A stretch of DNA of 59,711 nt from a bacterium (GTDB taxonomy: Bacteria > Actinomycetota > Acidimicrobiia > Spongiisociales > Spongiisociaceae): positions 1-59,711 of the forward strand of contig JAPPGU010000061.1 of the NCBI GenBank assembly GCA_028821265.1, in the 5' to 3' direction. The notes under the pieces are model-generated. The model was given only the letters and a program-made list of their open reading frames with translations. It did no database searches and had not been told where the DNA came from. A program made the position numbers and the translations under genes. Positions 17,381 through 25,125 of this stretch are shown here, in pieces (within the stretch, counting starts at the first letter, position 1; each line of letters starts with the position of its first letter).

Positions 17381-17409
17381 AGTATGGAGCATGCGGGCCG
17401 TGATGTCAA
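17381..17409 (-). promoter_or_regulatory. Promoter of the ilvB-ilvN-ilvC-leuA operon
   Basis: On the minus strand a perfect TTGACA (17409-17404) and CATACT (17386-17381) are separated by 17 bases. The predicted start near 17374 is about four bases before the leader peptide ATG. It diverges from the promoter of the NYN-domain gene. Confidence 0.68.
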
Positions 17410-17433
17410 CATTTGTGGCGATATATGTCGGCG

Positions 17434-17464
17434 TTGACATAGCGGTCCGCTTCCTGCTTACGAT
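17434..17464 (+). promoter_or_regulatory. Promoter of the NYN-domain gene, leaderless
   Basis: TTGACA (17434-17439) and TACGAT (17459-17464) with a 19-base spacer (18 if the -10 is read as TTACGA). The start would fall at or next to the ATG at 17471, and no ribosome binding site is present. Its -35 and the -35 of the divergent ilv promoter form an inverted repeat TGTCAAC/GTTGACA. Confidence 0.55.
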
Positions 17465-17470
17465 TGGGGA

Positions 17471-18712
17471 ATGCGCAAACCGGAACGCCGACTCCTCCGC
17501 CAAGTGGTCGAGGCCGCCCGCGAGACCCTGAGGGACATGGAGTGGCGCGATGTGCCGCGGTCGATGCATCGGGTCGCGCAGAGCACGGGACAGCGGCTGC
17601 CAGCGCCCCTCGAGAAGCTTCTCCTCAAGGAGATCGACGATGACGAGTGGTTGCGCGCGCAGGTCGCAGAGGACTTCGACGGTTCGGAGGATGGCGACGA
17701 TCCCCACGAGCAGGCGGCGGCGCTCTTCCTGCTGCGCCCGGACGGCTGGGAGGACCGGCTGGAGCGGATCCGCCGCGACCTCCGCGACGCCTGGAACTCG
17801 GCTCGGATCGAACGCCACGAGCGGCGGATCGGCGAGTTGGAGTCGGAGTTGAAGAAGTGGAAGGGCGACGCCCGGCAAGCCCGTGAGGACGCGGAGGAAG
17901 CCATGCGCGAGGCCGACCGCCGGGTGGAAAAGGCGTGGGAAGAGGCCCGATCCACGGTGGAACCGGAGCTCATCGAAACCTGCGATCGGCTGAGAAGGGA
18001 CAACCGCCGGCTGGCGGCTGAGCTCGAGGCGGCCCGCGCCGAGCTGGAGGAGGCGGCGCGACGCCTCGCCGAGACGCGCCGGGACCTGGAGCGGGAGCGG
18101 CGGATCGAGCATGCCCCGCCTGCCCGCACGGAGGCGCCGAACGTGTGGGCCGACATGGACGAGGTGGAGGCGGCGCGGCGGTTGGATGAGGTGGTGCAGG
18201 CCTTCTTCCCGGGACCGGATCCTGTCGTGATGGAGCCGGTTCCCTCCGGCTCGGAGCCGCTTGCCCTACCGGCGGGGGTGGCGCCCTACAGCCCCCAAGC
18301 CGTCGAGTGGTTGATCGAATTGGACCGGCCCTTCGTCCTGCTGGTGGACGGCTACAACGTGACCGCCAAGATGTACCCGCCCCATCGGTTCAGCCGGCCC
18401 GAGATACGGGATCGCCTGCAGAACGACCTCGCCGAGTTGAAGGTCCGGGCCAGGGGGCGCCCCCGGATCACTGTGGTGTGGGACTCGAGCCGGGCAAGCG
18501 AGACGAGTACCGAGACCCTGCCCAACGGGATCGAGGTCAGGTACACGCGTGAGGGATGGAAGGCCGACGACGAGCTGATCGACCTGGCCGGGGGCCTGGG
18601 CCCCTCGGCCGTGGTGTTCTCCAGCGATCGCGAGGTCCGGGAGGGAGCCCAGCGGGCCGGATCGCTGGGCCTGTGGAGCGAAGCCCTCGCCGCCTGGGCG
18701 CTCAACGGCTGA
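17471..18712 (+). CDS. NYN/YacP-like PIN-fold protein with coiled coil
   Basis: A 413-residue protein in three parts. Residues 1-105 are a helical domain, about 110-225 a highly charged Glu/Arg/Ala coiled coil, and about 285-413 a NYN_YacP domain. That domain shows the PIN-like acidic residues: Asp in LLVDGYNVT, VVWDSSR, GWKADDELIDLA and FSSDREVRE. Such domains cut or bind RNA; YacP (Rae1) of Bacillus is a ribosome-associated mRNA endonuclease. The coiled-coil architecture is typical of actinobacterial members whose role is unknown. It is transcribed divergently from ilvB from an apparently leaderless promoter. Confidence 0.83.
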   Translation: MRKPERRLLRQVVEAARETLRDMEWRDVPRSMHRVAQSTGQRLPAPLEKLLLKEIDDDEWLRAQVAEDFDGSEDGDDPHEQAAALFLLRPDGWEDRLERIRRDLRDAWNSARIERHERRIGELESELKKWKGDARQAREDAEEAMREADRRVEKAWEEARSTVEPELIETCDRLRRDNRRLAAELEAARAELEEAARRLAETRRDLERERRIEHAPPARTEAPNVWADMDEVEAARRLDEVVQAFFPGPDPVVMEPVPSGSEPLALPAGVAPYSPQAVEWLIELDRPFVLLVDGYNVTAKMYPPHRFSRPEIRDRLQNDLAELKVRARGRPRITVVWDSSRASETSTETLPNGIEVRYTREGWKADDELIDLAGGLGPSAVVFSSDREVREGAQRAGSLGLWSEALAAWALNG

Positions 18713-18778
18713 GGCGAGGCCCTGACGCCGCTCTCCGATCGCGCCGCGCCCTAGACGCAACCGCGCGCTGGGTAGCGC

Positions 18779-19000
18779 CTATCCGCGGAAGAAGCGGCCC
18801 GCCAGGTTGACCACGATGGTCAGCAGCAGGCTCGCCACCAGCATCGAGGTGAGCGGGATGAACACCACCGACCGGTCCCCGACCCGGCGAATGTCGCCCG
18901 GCAGGTTGCCGAACCAGGAGAGCAACCCGAACCGGGCCGCGAAGCCGGCCGCGATGGCGACCAAGCCCCCGATTATCAGAAGATTGCTGACGCTTCGCAT
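18779..19000 (-). CDS. DUF2905-family small membrane protein
   Basis: A 73-residue protein with two hydrophobic helices (about residues 5-24 and 48-70) joined by LSWFGNLPGDIRRVGD, the DUF2905 hallmark. I start at the ATG at 19000, where the fold begins; upstream codons are charged and unlike the family. It is a short monocistronic gene on the minus strand, divergent from the RCC1-repeat gene. Function is unknown. Confidence 0.82.
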   Translation of the reverse strand: MRSVSNLLIIGGLVAIAAGFAARFGLLSWFGNLPGDIRRVGDRSVVFIPLTSMLVASLLLTIVVNLAGRFFRG

Positions 19001-19116
19001 GCCGCTCCCTACGCTACCCGGACGACCGGCCTCGCTAAGGTCAGGCCGCCTATGCAATTTATGTGTACAGGGCGAGGCGGATCCGTGGAGGGTCCGACAG
19101 GCGCAGGGGTGATTGC

Positions 19117-21957
19117 GTGACCGGATTCAACGCCATCCGGGGAGACCGGCGCCGTCGGCGGGCTCTGTTGACTGTGGTAGTTGCGTTTGCGGTGATCGTG
19201 TCGGTGCTGGCGGCGCAGGATCACGCCGCCGCCCGGCCTGCGGCGGTCCCGACCGGTGACGGCCTTGCTGACTCCGAAGGGTCGGCACAGAACCGGGACA
19301 TGAGCAGCCGTTCCGGACAGGGTTCCGGAGTGGGGGTCAGCGGTGCCGTGACGAGCAATGTCGTTACCCGGCCTACGCGCGCATCCTCGGCGGGAGGTGT
19401 TGGCGCAGCGTTTTCCGCGGTGTCCGCCGGCGGCGGTCACTCATGCGCGTTAAGGACCGACGGAACGGCCACGTGCTGGGGAGACAACCTGAGGGGGCAG
19501 GCCAGGGCGCCCTCTGGGTCGTTCACCCAGATTGCCGCCGGAGGCAGGCATTCGTGCGGGTTGCGTCGTGACGGGACCATCGACTGCTGGGGCGATAACG
19601 ACTCAGGACAAGCGACCGCACTCTCGGGATCGTTCACGCAGGTATCCGCAGGCGGCGATCATTCGTGCGGGTTGCGTAGCGACGGGACCATCAAGTGTTG
19701 GGGCGACAACTTTCTCGGGCAGGCGAATGCGCCCTCGGGATCGTTCACCCAGGTCTTCGCCGGAAGTTTGCGATCGTGTGGGCTGCGTACCGACAGGACG
19801 ATCAGTTGCTGGGGCGCACCGAGTGAGAAGTGGCCGTCGGGGTCGTTCACTCCCGCGGGATTGTTCACGGCGGTGTCTGTCGGCTGCGGCGTGCGTACCG
19901 ACGGGACTGTCACGTGCTGGGGCGACCACTTCGGAGCGACCGTGCCTGCGGGGTCGTTCACCCGGGTCTCCACCGGCGGTGGCTATTCGTGTGGGTTACG
20001 TGGCGGCGGGTCCGTGGTCTGCTGGGGCACTGACACCTATGGAGAGGCGACCCCACCGTCGGGATCGTTCACCGCCGTGTCGGCCGGTCCCCAGCACGCG
20101 TGCGGGCTACGGACCGACGGGATGATCGATTGCTGGGGCCTCAACGACCGCGGGCAGGTGATCGCGCCTGCGGGGTCGTTCACCCAGATCTCCGCCGGCA
20201 ACGGCGCGTGGTGCGGGCTACGGACCGAAGGGATGGTCGACTGCTGGGGCTTGGGCACCAGCGGGCAGGTGATGGCGCCCTCGGGGTTGTTCACCCAGGT
20301 CTCGGCCGGTTCCTTCTACGGGTGTGGGTTACGAACAGACGGGACCATCGAGTGCTGGGGCGAGAACGGATCCGGCCAGGCGACGGCGCCTGCGGGGTCG
20401 TTCACTCAGGTCTCCACCGGCAGGGTCCATGCATGTGGAGTACGGACGGATGGTTCTGTCATCTGCTGGGGCGACATCTTCACGTACTATCCGGAGACCG
20501 CTCCCCATCCGGCGGCGGCGCCTCCCGGGTCGTTCACCCAAGTCTCCGCCGGCTATGGCGGCAAGGCCTGCTTACCGAGGACGGGTGTTAATACCCTCTG
20601 TTGGGAGAACGTGCCGCCGGACGGGCCATCGGGATCGTTCACCCAGGTTTCCGGCAACTCTGAGCATGGGTGCGGGTTACGGGCAGGCGGGACTATCGAG
20701 TGCTGGGGCCGTAACCAGTTCGGGATTCCGGGGTCGTTCACGGCCGTGTCGGCCGGCCCCGGATATGCGTGCGGGTTGCGGACCGACACCATCCACTGCA
20801 TAGGGGACCCAGCCGATCTGCCGCCGGTCAACGAGAGATTCGCCGCCGGCTACGACGATATGTCCGGCTTCGATACCTGCGCAATACGAACGGATGGTTC
20901 CATCTTCTGCCGGGACAAGGAGCCGGCGACCGCGCCTCCGGGCTCGTTCACCCAGGTCTCCGCCGGCCTCGACCATTCCTGCGGAGTACGAACGGACGGT
21001 TCTATCGTCTGCTGGGGCGGGCGATCCTATTCGGCGGACACGTTTGAGAAGTTCGAGAAGAACCCGCCTTCAGCGCCGTTTACCCGGGTCTCAGCCGGCA
21101 CTTCGTCTCAGTGTGGGCTACGGACAGATGGCTCTGTCTTCTGCTGGGATGTCTACGGACAGGAAATTGCGCCTTTGGGGTCGTTCACCCAGGTATCCGG
21201 CGATTCTCAGCAAGGGTGTGGGTTACGGAGTGATGGTTCTGTCTTCTGCTGGGGCGATAACCGGTGGGAGCAAGCGGATGCACCTTCGGGGTCGTTCACC
21301 GCGGTGTCTGCCAGCGACGCGACTTCGTGCGGGGTCCGCACCGATGGGTCGGTGGAATGCTGGGGTAGCCAGCCAGTAGTGCTACCGGCGGGACCGGTCA
21401 GCGGGTTTGGTTCCAGTCCGGGCGAGCACGCCGGGGTTCACCAACCTGCCGTAGACGCCCTCATGCGAGAGATGCCCGGCATCTTTGACGGCACGGGCTG
21501 CGACCAGGGTCTTTGCCCCCGCGAGCCGCTGCGGCGCTGGGAGATGGCCGTCTGGCTGGTACGGGTCCTGGACCGTGCCAACCCCTCCGCCGCGGCATCC
21601 TCCACGTTCGCCGACGTGGACGCCGGTCTTTGGTGGGCGCCCTACACCGAACGCTTGGCCCAGCGGCAAGTCACTGCCGGATGCGCACTCAATCCACCCC
21701 GGTTCTGCCCCGACCAGACCGTCAACCGGGCGCAGATGGCCGCCTTCCTCGTAAGGGCGTTCAACCTGCCGGCCGCACCCGCCTTCGGGTTCGTCGACAC
21801 CCTAGGCAACACCCTTCAGACCCAAATCGACGCCTTGGCCGCCGCCGGTGTGACCGCCGGATGCGGCCTGAACCCGCTGAGGTATTGCCCCGGGAAACCG
21901 GTGACCCGCGCCGAGATGGCCACCTTCCTGGCCCGCGCCACCGGGATCATCGAGTAG
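19117..21957 (+). CDS. Secreted RCC1-like repeat protein with SLH-like C-terminus
   Basis: About 946 residues from a GTG at 19117, which has AGGGGTGA six bases upstream. A basic N-terminus and hydrophobic stretch (ALLTVVVAFAVIVSVLAAQ) form a signal peptide or anchor. From about residue 105 to 770 there are some 18 repeats of 35-45 residues. Each has a core SCGLRTDGTIDCWGDN with two cysteines ten or eleven residues apart and a linker GSFTQVSAG, as in RCC1/beta-propeller repeats. The last ~165 residues form three SLH-like modules (PLRRWEMAVWLVRVL, NRAQMAAFLVRAF, TRAEMATFLARAT) that should bind the cell surface. It is probably a surface beta-propeller; the ligand is unknown. Internal DNA repetition makes copy-number change or misassembly possible. 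Confidence 0.85.
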   Translation: MTGFNAIRGDRRRRRALLTVVVAFAVIVSVLAAQDHAAARPAAVPTGDGLADSEGSAQNRDMSSRSGQGSGVGVSGAVTSNVVTRPTRASSAGGVGAAFSAVSAGGGHSCALRTDGTATCWGDNLRGQARAPSGSFTQIAAGGRHSCGLRRDGTIDCWGDNDSGQATALSGSFTQVSAGGDHSCGLRSDGTIKCWGDNFLGQANAPSGSFTQVFAGSLRSCGLRTDRTISCWGAPSEKWPSGSFTPAGLFTAVSVGCGVRTDGTVTCWGDHFGATVPAGSFTRVSTGGGYSCGLRGGGSVVCWGTDTYGEATPPSGSFTAVSAGPQHACGLRTDGMIDCWGLNDRGQVIAPAGSFTQISAGNGAWCGLRTEGMVDCWGLGTSGQVMAPSGLFTQVSAGSFYGCGLRTDGTIECWGENGSGQATAPAGSFTQVSTGRVHACGVRTDGSVICWGDIFTYYPETAPHPAAAPPGSFTQVSAGYGGKACLPRTGVNTLCWENVPPDGPSGSFTQVSGNSEHGCGLRAGGTIECWGRNQFGIPGSFTAVSAGPGYACGLRTDTIHCIGDPADLPPVNERFAAGYDDMSGFDTCAIRTDGSIFCRDKEPATAPPGSFTQVSAGLDHSCGVRTDGSIVCWGGRSYSADTFEKFEKNPPSAPFTRVSAGTSSQCGLRTDGSVFCWDVYGQEIAPLGSFTQVSGDSQQGCGLRSDGSVFCWGDNRWEQADAPSGSFTAVSASDATSCGVRTDGSVECWGSQPVVLPAGPVSGFGSSPGEHAGVHQPAVDALMREMPGIFDGTGCDQGLCPREPLRRWEMAVWLVRVLDRANPSAAASSTFADVDAGLWWAPYTERLAQRQVTAGCALNPPRFCPDQTVNRAQMAAFLVRAFNLPAAPAFGFVDTLGNTLQTQIDALAAAGVTAGCGLNPLRYCPGKPVTRAEMATFLARATGIIE

Positions 21958-22116
21958 CCACAACCTCCTGCTCACACTGCCGTCGCTGCGCCCTGACGCA
22001 GGCTGCTGTCGTTCCCCACCCCTCGTGCCCGGTGTCTATCCAGCCGCGACCGGTAGGTTGATCCCTGCGCTACCGTGGCTCTCCGGCCACCCAACCACGA
22101 CTCCCAGGAGGATGCC

Positions 22117-22482
22117 ATGCCCAACCCCGTAGTCCACTTCGAGATCCAGTCCGTGGACTCCGAGAAGAGCCGGGATTTCTTCAGGGAAGTCTTCGGATGG
22201 CAGATCGAGGTGGCGTCAGAGATGGAGTACGGCCTCGTGAACACCGGCGCCGAGTCGGGGATCAACGGCGGTATCGAAGCCTCGCCCACCGGGGAGAACC
22301 AGGTGATGATCTACATCGAGGTCGACGACATCCAGGGCTATCTGGACCGGGCGGTGGCCGCCGGCGCCGGGGTAGTCCTGCCGGTGACGAGCATTCCCGG
22401 CGCCGTGACCTTTGCCGTGTTCTCGGACCCGGCCGGCGTGGTGGTCGGCATCGTGGACAGCGAGACACCCCCGGCCGAATAG
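22117..22482 (+). CDS. VOC/glyoxalase superfamily protein
   Basis: A 121-residue single-domain protein of the vicinal oxygen chelate fold: two beta-alpha-beta-beta-beta units. The first begins VVHFEIQSVDSEKSRDFF and the second MIYIEVDDIQGYLDRA, with FSDPAGVVVGI closing the fold. AGGAGG five bases before the ATG at 22117 fixes the start; an in-frame ATG 14 codons upstream lacks a site. Members include glyoxalases, dioxygenases and resistance proteins, so the substrate is open. It converges on ilvD, whose stop is 11 bases away. Confidence 0.85.
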   Translation: MPNPVVHFEIQSVDSEKSRDFFREVFGWQIEVASEMEYGLVNTGAESGINGGIEASPTGENQVMIYIEVDDIQGYLDRAVAAGAGVVLPVTSIPGAVTFAVFSDPAGVVVGIVDSETPPAE

Positions 22483-22493
22483 CAGCTAGACCT

Positions 22494-24176
22494 TCAGGCG
22501 TCGGTCACGCATCCGGTGCTTGCTGTCGACACCGTCCGGATGTACCTGGCCAGGGTGCCCCGCGTGGCCTTGAGCGGCGGAGGCGTCCAGGCCGCCTGAC
22601 GGTCGGCCAACTCGGCCTCGGATACGTCGAGGGTGATGGTCCGGGCCACCGCGTCTATCGAGATCCGATCCCCGGGTTCCACCAGCGCGATCGGGCCGCC
22701 CTCCTGGGCTTCGGGGCAGACATGGCCCATGATGAAACCATGGGAACCGCCCGAGAAGCGGCCGTCGGTGATGAGGGCGACGTCCTGGCCCAGACCGGCG
22801 CCCATGATGGCTGAGGTGGGGGTGAGCATCTCGGGCATGCCCGGCCCGCCCTTCGGGCCTTCGTAGCGGATGATGATCACCGATCCCGGCCCGATCTCGC
22901 CCCGCTCCAAGGCGGAGAGCATGTCCTCCTCGCTGTCGTAGGGCAGCGCCGTGCCAGTGAAGGAGAGGCCTTCCTTGCCGGTTATCTTGGCGACAGCGCC
23001 TTCGGGGGCCAGGTTGCCCCGGAGGATCTGGATGTGGCCGGAGTCCTTCACCGGGTTGTCCCAGGGCGCTATCACCAGCTGCCCCTCCGCCAGGCCCGGC
23101 AGGTCGGCGAGGTTCTCGGCCATGGTCCGGCCGGTCACGGTCAGGCAGTCGCCATCTATGGCGCCCCGTTCCAGCAGCATCCTCAGCACCGCCGGCGTGC
23201 CCCCCACCTCATGCAGGTCCTCCATCACGTACCGGCCGGAGGGCTTGAGGTCGCCCAGGTAGGGGATGCGGTCGCTGACCGGCTGGAAGTCCTCGATGTC
23301 CAGATCGACCCCGGCCGAGTGGGCCATGGCCATGAGGTGTAGCACCGCGTTGGTAGAGCCGCCCAGCACCATCGTGATGACCATGGCGTTCTCGAACGCC
23401 GCCCGGGTCATGATTTGGCCGGGGCGGATGTCCTCCTCGAGAAGCCTCCGGATGGCGGCACCCGCCTCCCGGCACTCGGCCGCCTTGCCCGGGTCGGTCG
23501 CCGGAGTCGAGGAACTGTAGGGGAGGCTCATTCCCAGCGCCTCGATCGCCACGGCCATCGTGTTGGCGGTGTACATGCCCCCGCATGCGCCGGCGCCGGG
23601 GCAGGCATTGAGGACCACGTCGAGCCGATCGTCCTCGCTCAGGCGGCCGGCGATCGCCTCGCCGTAGGACTGGAAGGCCGACACGATGTCGATCGGGTCG
23701 CCGTGGCGGTTGACGCCGGCCCGGATGGTGCCCCCGTAGATCATCAGCGCCGGACGGTCGAGACGGGCCATCGCCATGACCGCCCCCGGCATGTTCTTGT
23801 CGCAGCCCGGGATCGAGATGTTGGCGTCGTACCACTGGGCGCTCATGACGGTCTCGATGGAGTCGGCGATGAGGTCCCTCGACTGGAGCGAGTAGGACAT
23901 GCCGTCGGTCCCCATCGACATCCCGTCCGAGACCCCGATGGTGTTGAAGCGCATCCCCACCAGGCCGGCCTCGGTGACACCCAGCTTGGTTTGGGCCGCC
24001 AATTCGTCCAGGTGTATGTTGCAGCTGTTGCCCTCGTACCACATCGAGGCGATCCCGACCTGGGCCTTCGACATGTCGCCCGGCGTGAGGCCGGTGGCGT
24101 AGAGCATGGCCTGCGAGCCGCCCTGCGAGCGTTCCTGGGTTATCCGTCTGCTGACGCGGTTTATAGCTGTTTCCAT
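22494..24176 (-). CDS. ilvD: Dihydroxy-acid dehydratase
   Basis: A 560-residue iron-sulfur enzyme that dehydrates 2,3-dihydroxy acids to the 2-oxo acid precursors of valine and isoleucine. The three cluster cysteines are in [22 protein letters not shown] and [12 protein letters not shown], indicating the [2Fe-2S] type. The C-terminal [10 protein letters not shown] and [11 protein letters not shown] segments are typical. I start at the ATG at 24176; a TTG three codons upstream is less likely. A -10 element lies nine bases before the ATG, so the mRNA may be nearly leaderless. It is separated from the other ilv genes by about 5 kb and divergent from a metallophosphoesterase gene. Confidence 0.94.
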   Translation of the reverse strand: METAINRVSRRITQERSQGGSQAMLYATGLTPGDMSKAQVGIASMWYEGNSCNIHLDELAAQTKLGVTEAGLVGMRFNTIGVSDGMSMGTDGMSYSLQSRDLIADSIETVMSAQWYDANISIPGCDKNMPGAVMAMARLDRPALMIYGGTIRAGVNRHGDPIDIVSAFQSYGEAIAGRLSEDDRLDVVLNACPGAGACGGMYTANTMAVAIEALGMSLPYSSSTPATDPGKAAECREAGAAIRRLLEEDIRPGQIMTRAAFENAMVITMVLGGSTNAVLHLMAMAHSAGVDLDIEDFQPVSDRIPYLGDLKPSGRYVMEDLHEVGGTPAVLRMLLERGAIDGDCLTVTGRTMAENLADLPGLAEGQLVIAPWDNPVKDSGHIQILRGNLAPEGAVAKITGKEGLSFTGTALPYDSEEDMLSALERGEIGPGSVIIIRYEGPKGGPGMPEMLTPTSAIMGAGLGQDVALITDGRFSGGSHGFIMGHVCPEAQEGGPIALVEPGDRISIDAVARTITLDVSEAELADRQAAWTPPPLKATRGTLARYIRTVSTASTGCVTDA

Positions 24177-24181
24177 GCGCG

Positions 24182-24210
24182 CCAATCATAGATTGGGTGA
24201 CCACTGTGGT
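24182..24210. promoter_or_regulatory. Two palindromes in the ilvD / phosphoesterase intergenic region
   Basis: CCAATC-ATA-GATTGG (24182-24196) is a perfect 6-bp-arm palindrome, and ACCAC-T-GTGGT (24200-24210) a perfect 5-bp-arm palindrome, three bases apart. On the minus strand TATGAT (24190-24185) is a possible -10 for ilvD and lies inside the first palindrome. Together they look like an operator overlapping the promoter. Confidence 0.45.
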
Positions 24211-24333
24211 TGGCCTGTCAAATGCCGTCAGGTTGCCGGGTGGGCAGACCACTAGCCTTGTCGCCATGCTCCTCCCGCCCGATCGAAGGCCGCCGGCCGT
24301 CGGGCCACAGGATGGCGATGATCGTGGTGGCCG

Positions 24334-25095
24334 GTGCTGATCGTCAGCGACGTGCATGGGGCTTTCACCGAGTTGGCCCGGGTCGCCTCACGCGGAGGGC
24401 CTCTCCTGGTGCTCGGGGATCTGCTCAACTTCGTGGATTACCGCACCGGCCGGGGCATCGCCGCCGACGTGTACGGCTCCGAATACGCCCTCGAGTTCAT
24501 CCGTAACCGAAGGACCGGCGACTGGCCGGCCAACCGCAGGCTGTGGCGCCGCGTCCAGGAGGGACGGGAGTTCGATCTGGCCGAACGCATCCGAGCCGAG
24601 GTACGCCGCCAGTACCGGGCGGCGCGCCGGGCACTGCTTCCGGCCGAGGAGGCCTACGTGATATACGGCAACGTGGACTGGCCGGAGGAGATGGCGGTCG
24701 CGCTGGGAGATGAGGTCATGCTGGTGGACGGCGAGGTGGTCGAGATCCAGGGCTACTCGGTCGGGTTCGCCGGGGGAGGGGTGCCGACCCCGGCCCGTGC
24801 CCGGGGTGAGGTGTCGCACGAGGCGATGGCCGCCAAGCTCGAGGCCCTGGGACCGGTGGACATTCTCTGCACTCATGTCGCCCCGTCGGTGGCGCCGCTC
24901 CGCCGGGACGTGGTGACGGGCATGCTGGAGCGGTCGTCCCCGGTGGTGCTGGACTACCTGGCGACCCACCGGCCCCGTTACCACTACTTCGGTGACATTC
25001 ACCAGCCCCAGGCACACGAGTGGCGGGTGGGACGTACCGTCTGCCGCAATGTCGGTTACTTCCGGGCCACGGCTCGCGCGGCGCGCCACCGCTGA
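24334..25095 (+). CDS. Metallophosphoesterase
   Basis: A 253-residue calcineurin-like phosphoesterase with the two-metal motifs in order: SDVHG (Asp6, His8), VLGDLLN (Asp29, Asn32), IYGNVDWPE, ILCTHVAPS and YHYFGDIHQP. The usual GNHD motif reads GNVD, so the histidine is replaced by valine. The GTG at 24334 is the only available start because a stop lies five codons upstream and the protein begins with its first strand. It is 30 bases upstream of the UvrD-like helicase gene and probably co-transcribed. The substrate (nucleotide, nucleic acid or phosphoprotein) cannot be assigned. Confidence 0.85.
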   Translation: MLIVSDVHGAFTELARVASRGGPLLVLGDLLNFVDYRTGRGIAADVYGSEYALEFIRNRRTGDWPANRRLWRRVQEGREFDLAERIRAEVRRQYRAARRALLPAEEAYVIYGNVDWPEEMAVALGDEVMLVDGEVVEIQGYSVGFAGGGVPTPARARGEVSHEAMAAKLEALGPVDILCTHVAPSVAPLRRDVVTGMLERSSPVVLDYLATHRPRYHYFGDIHQPQAHEWRVGRTVCRNVGYFRATARAARHR

Positions 25096-25125
25096 AGTGT
25101 CACCGTCCGGTGGTACGTTGTCGGC

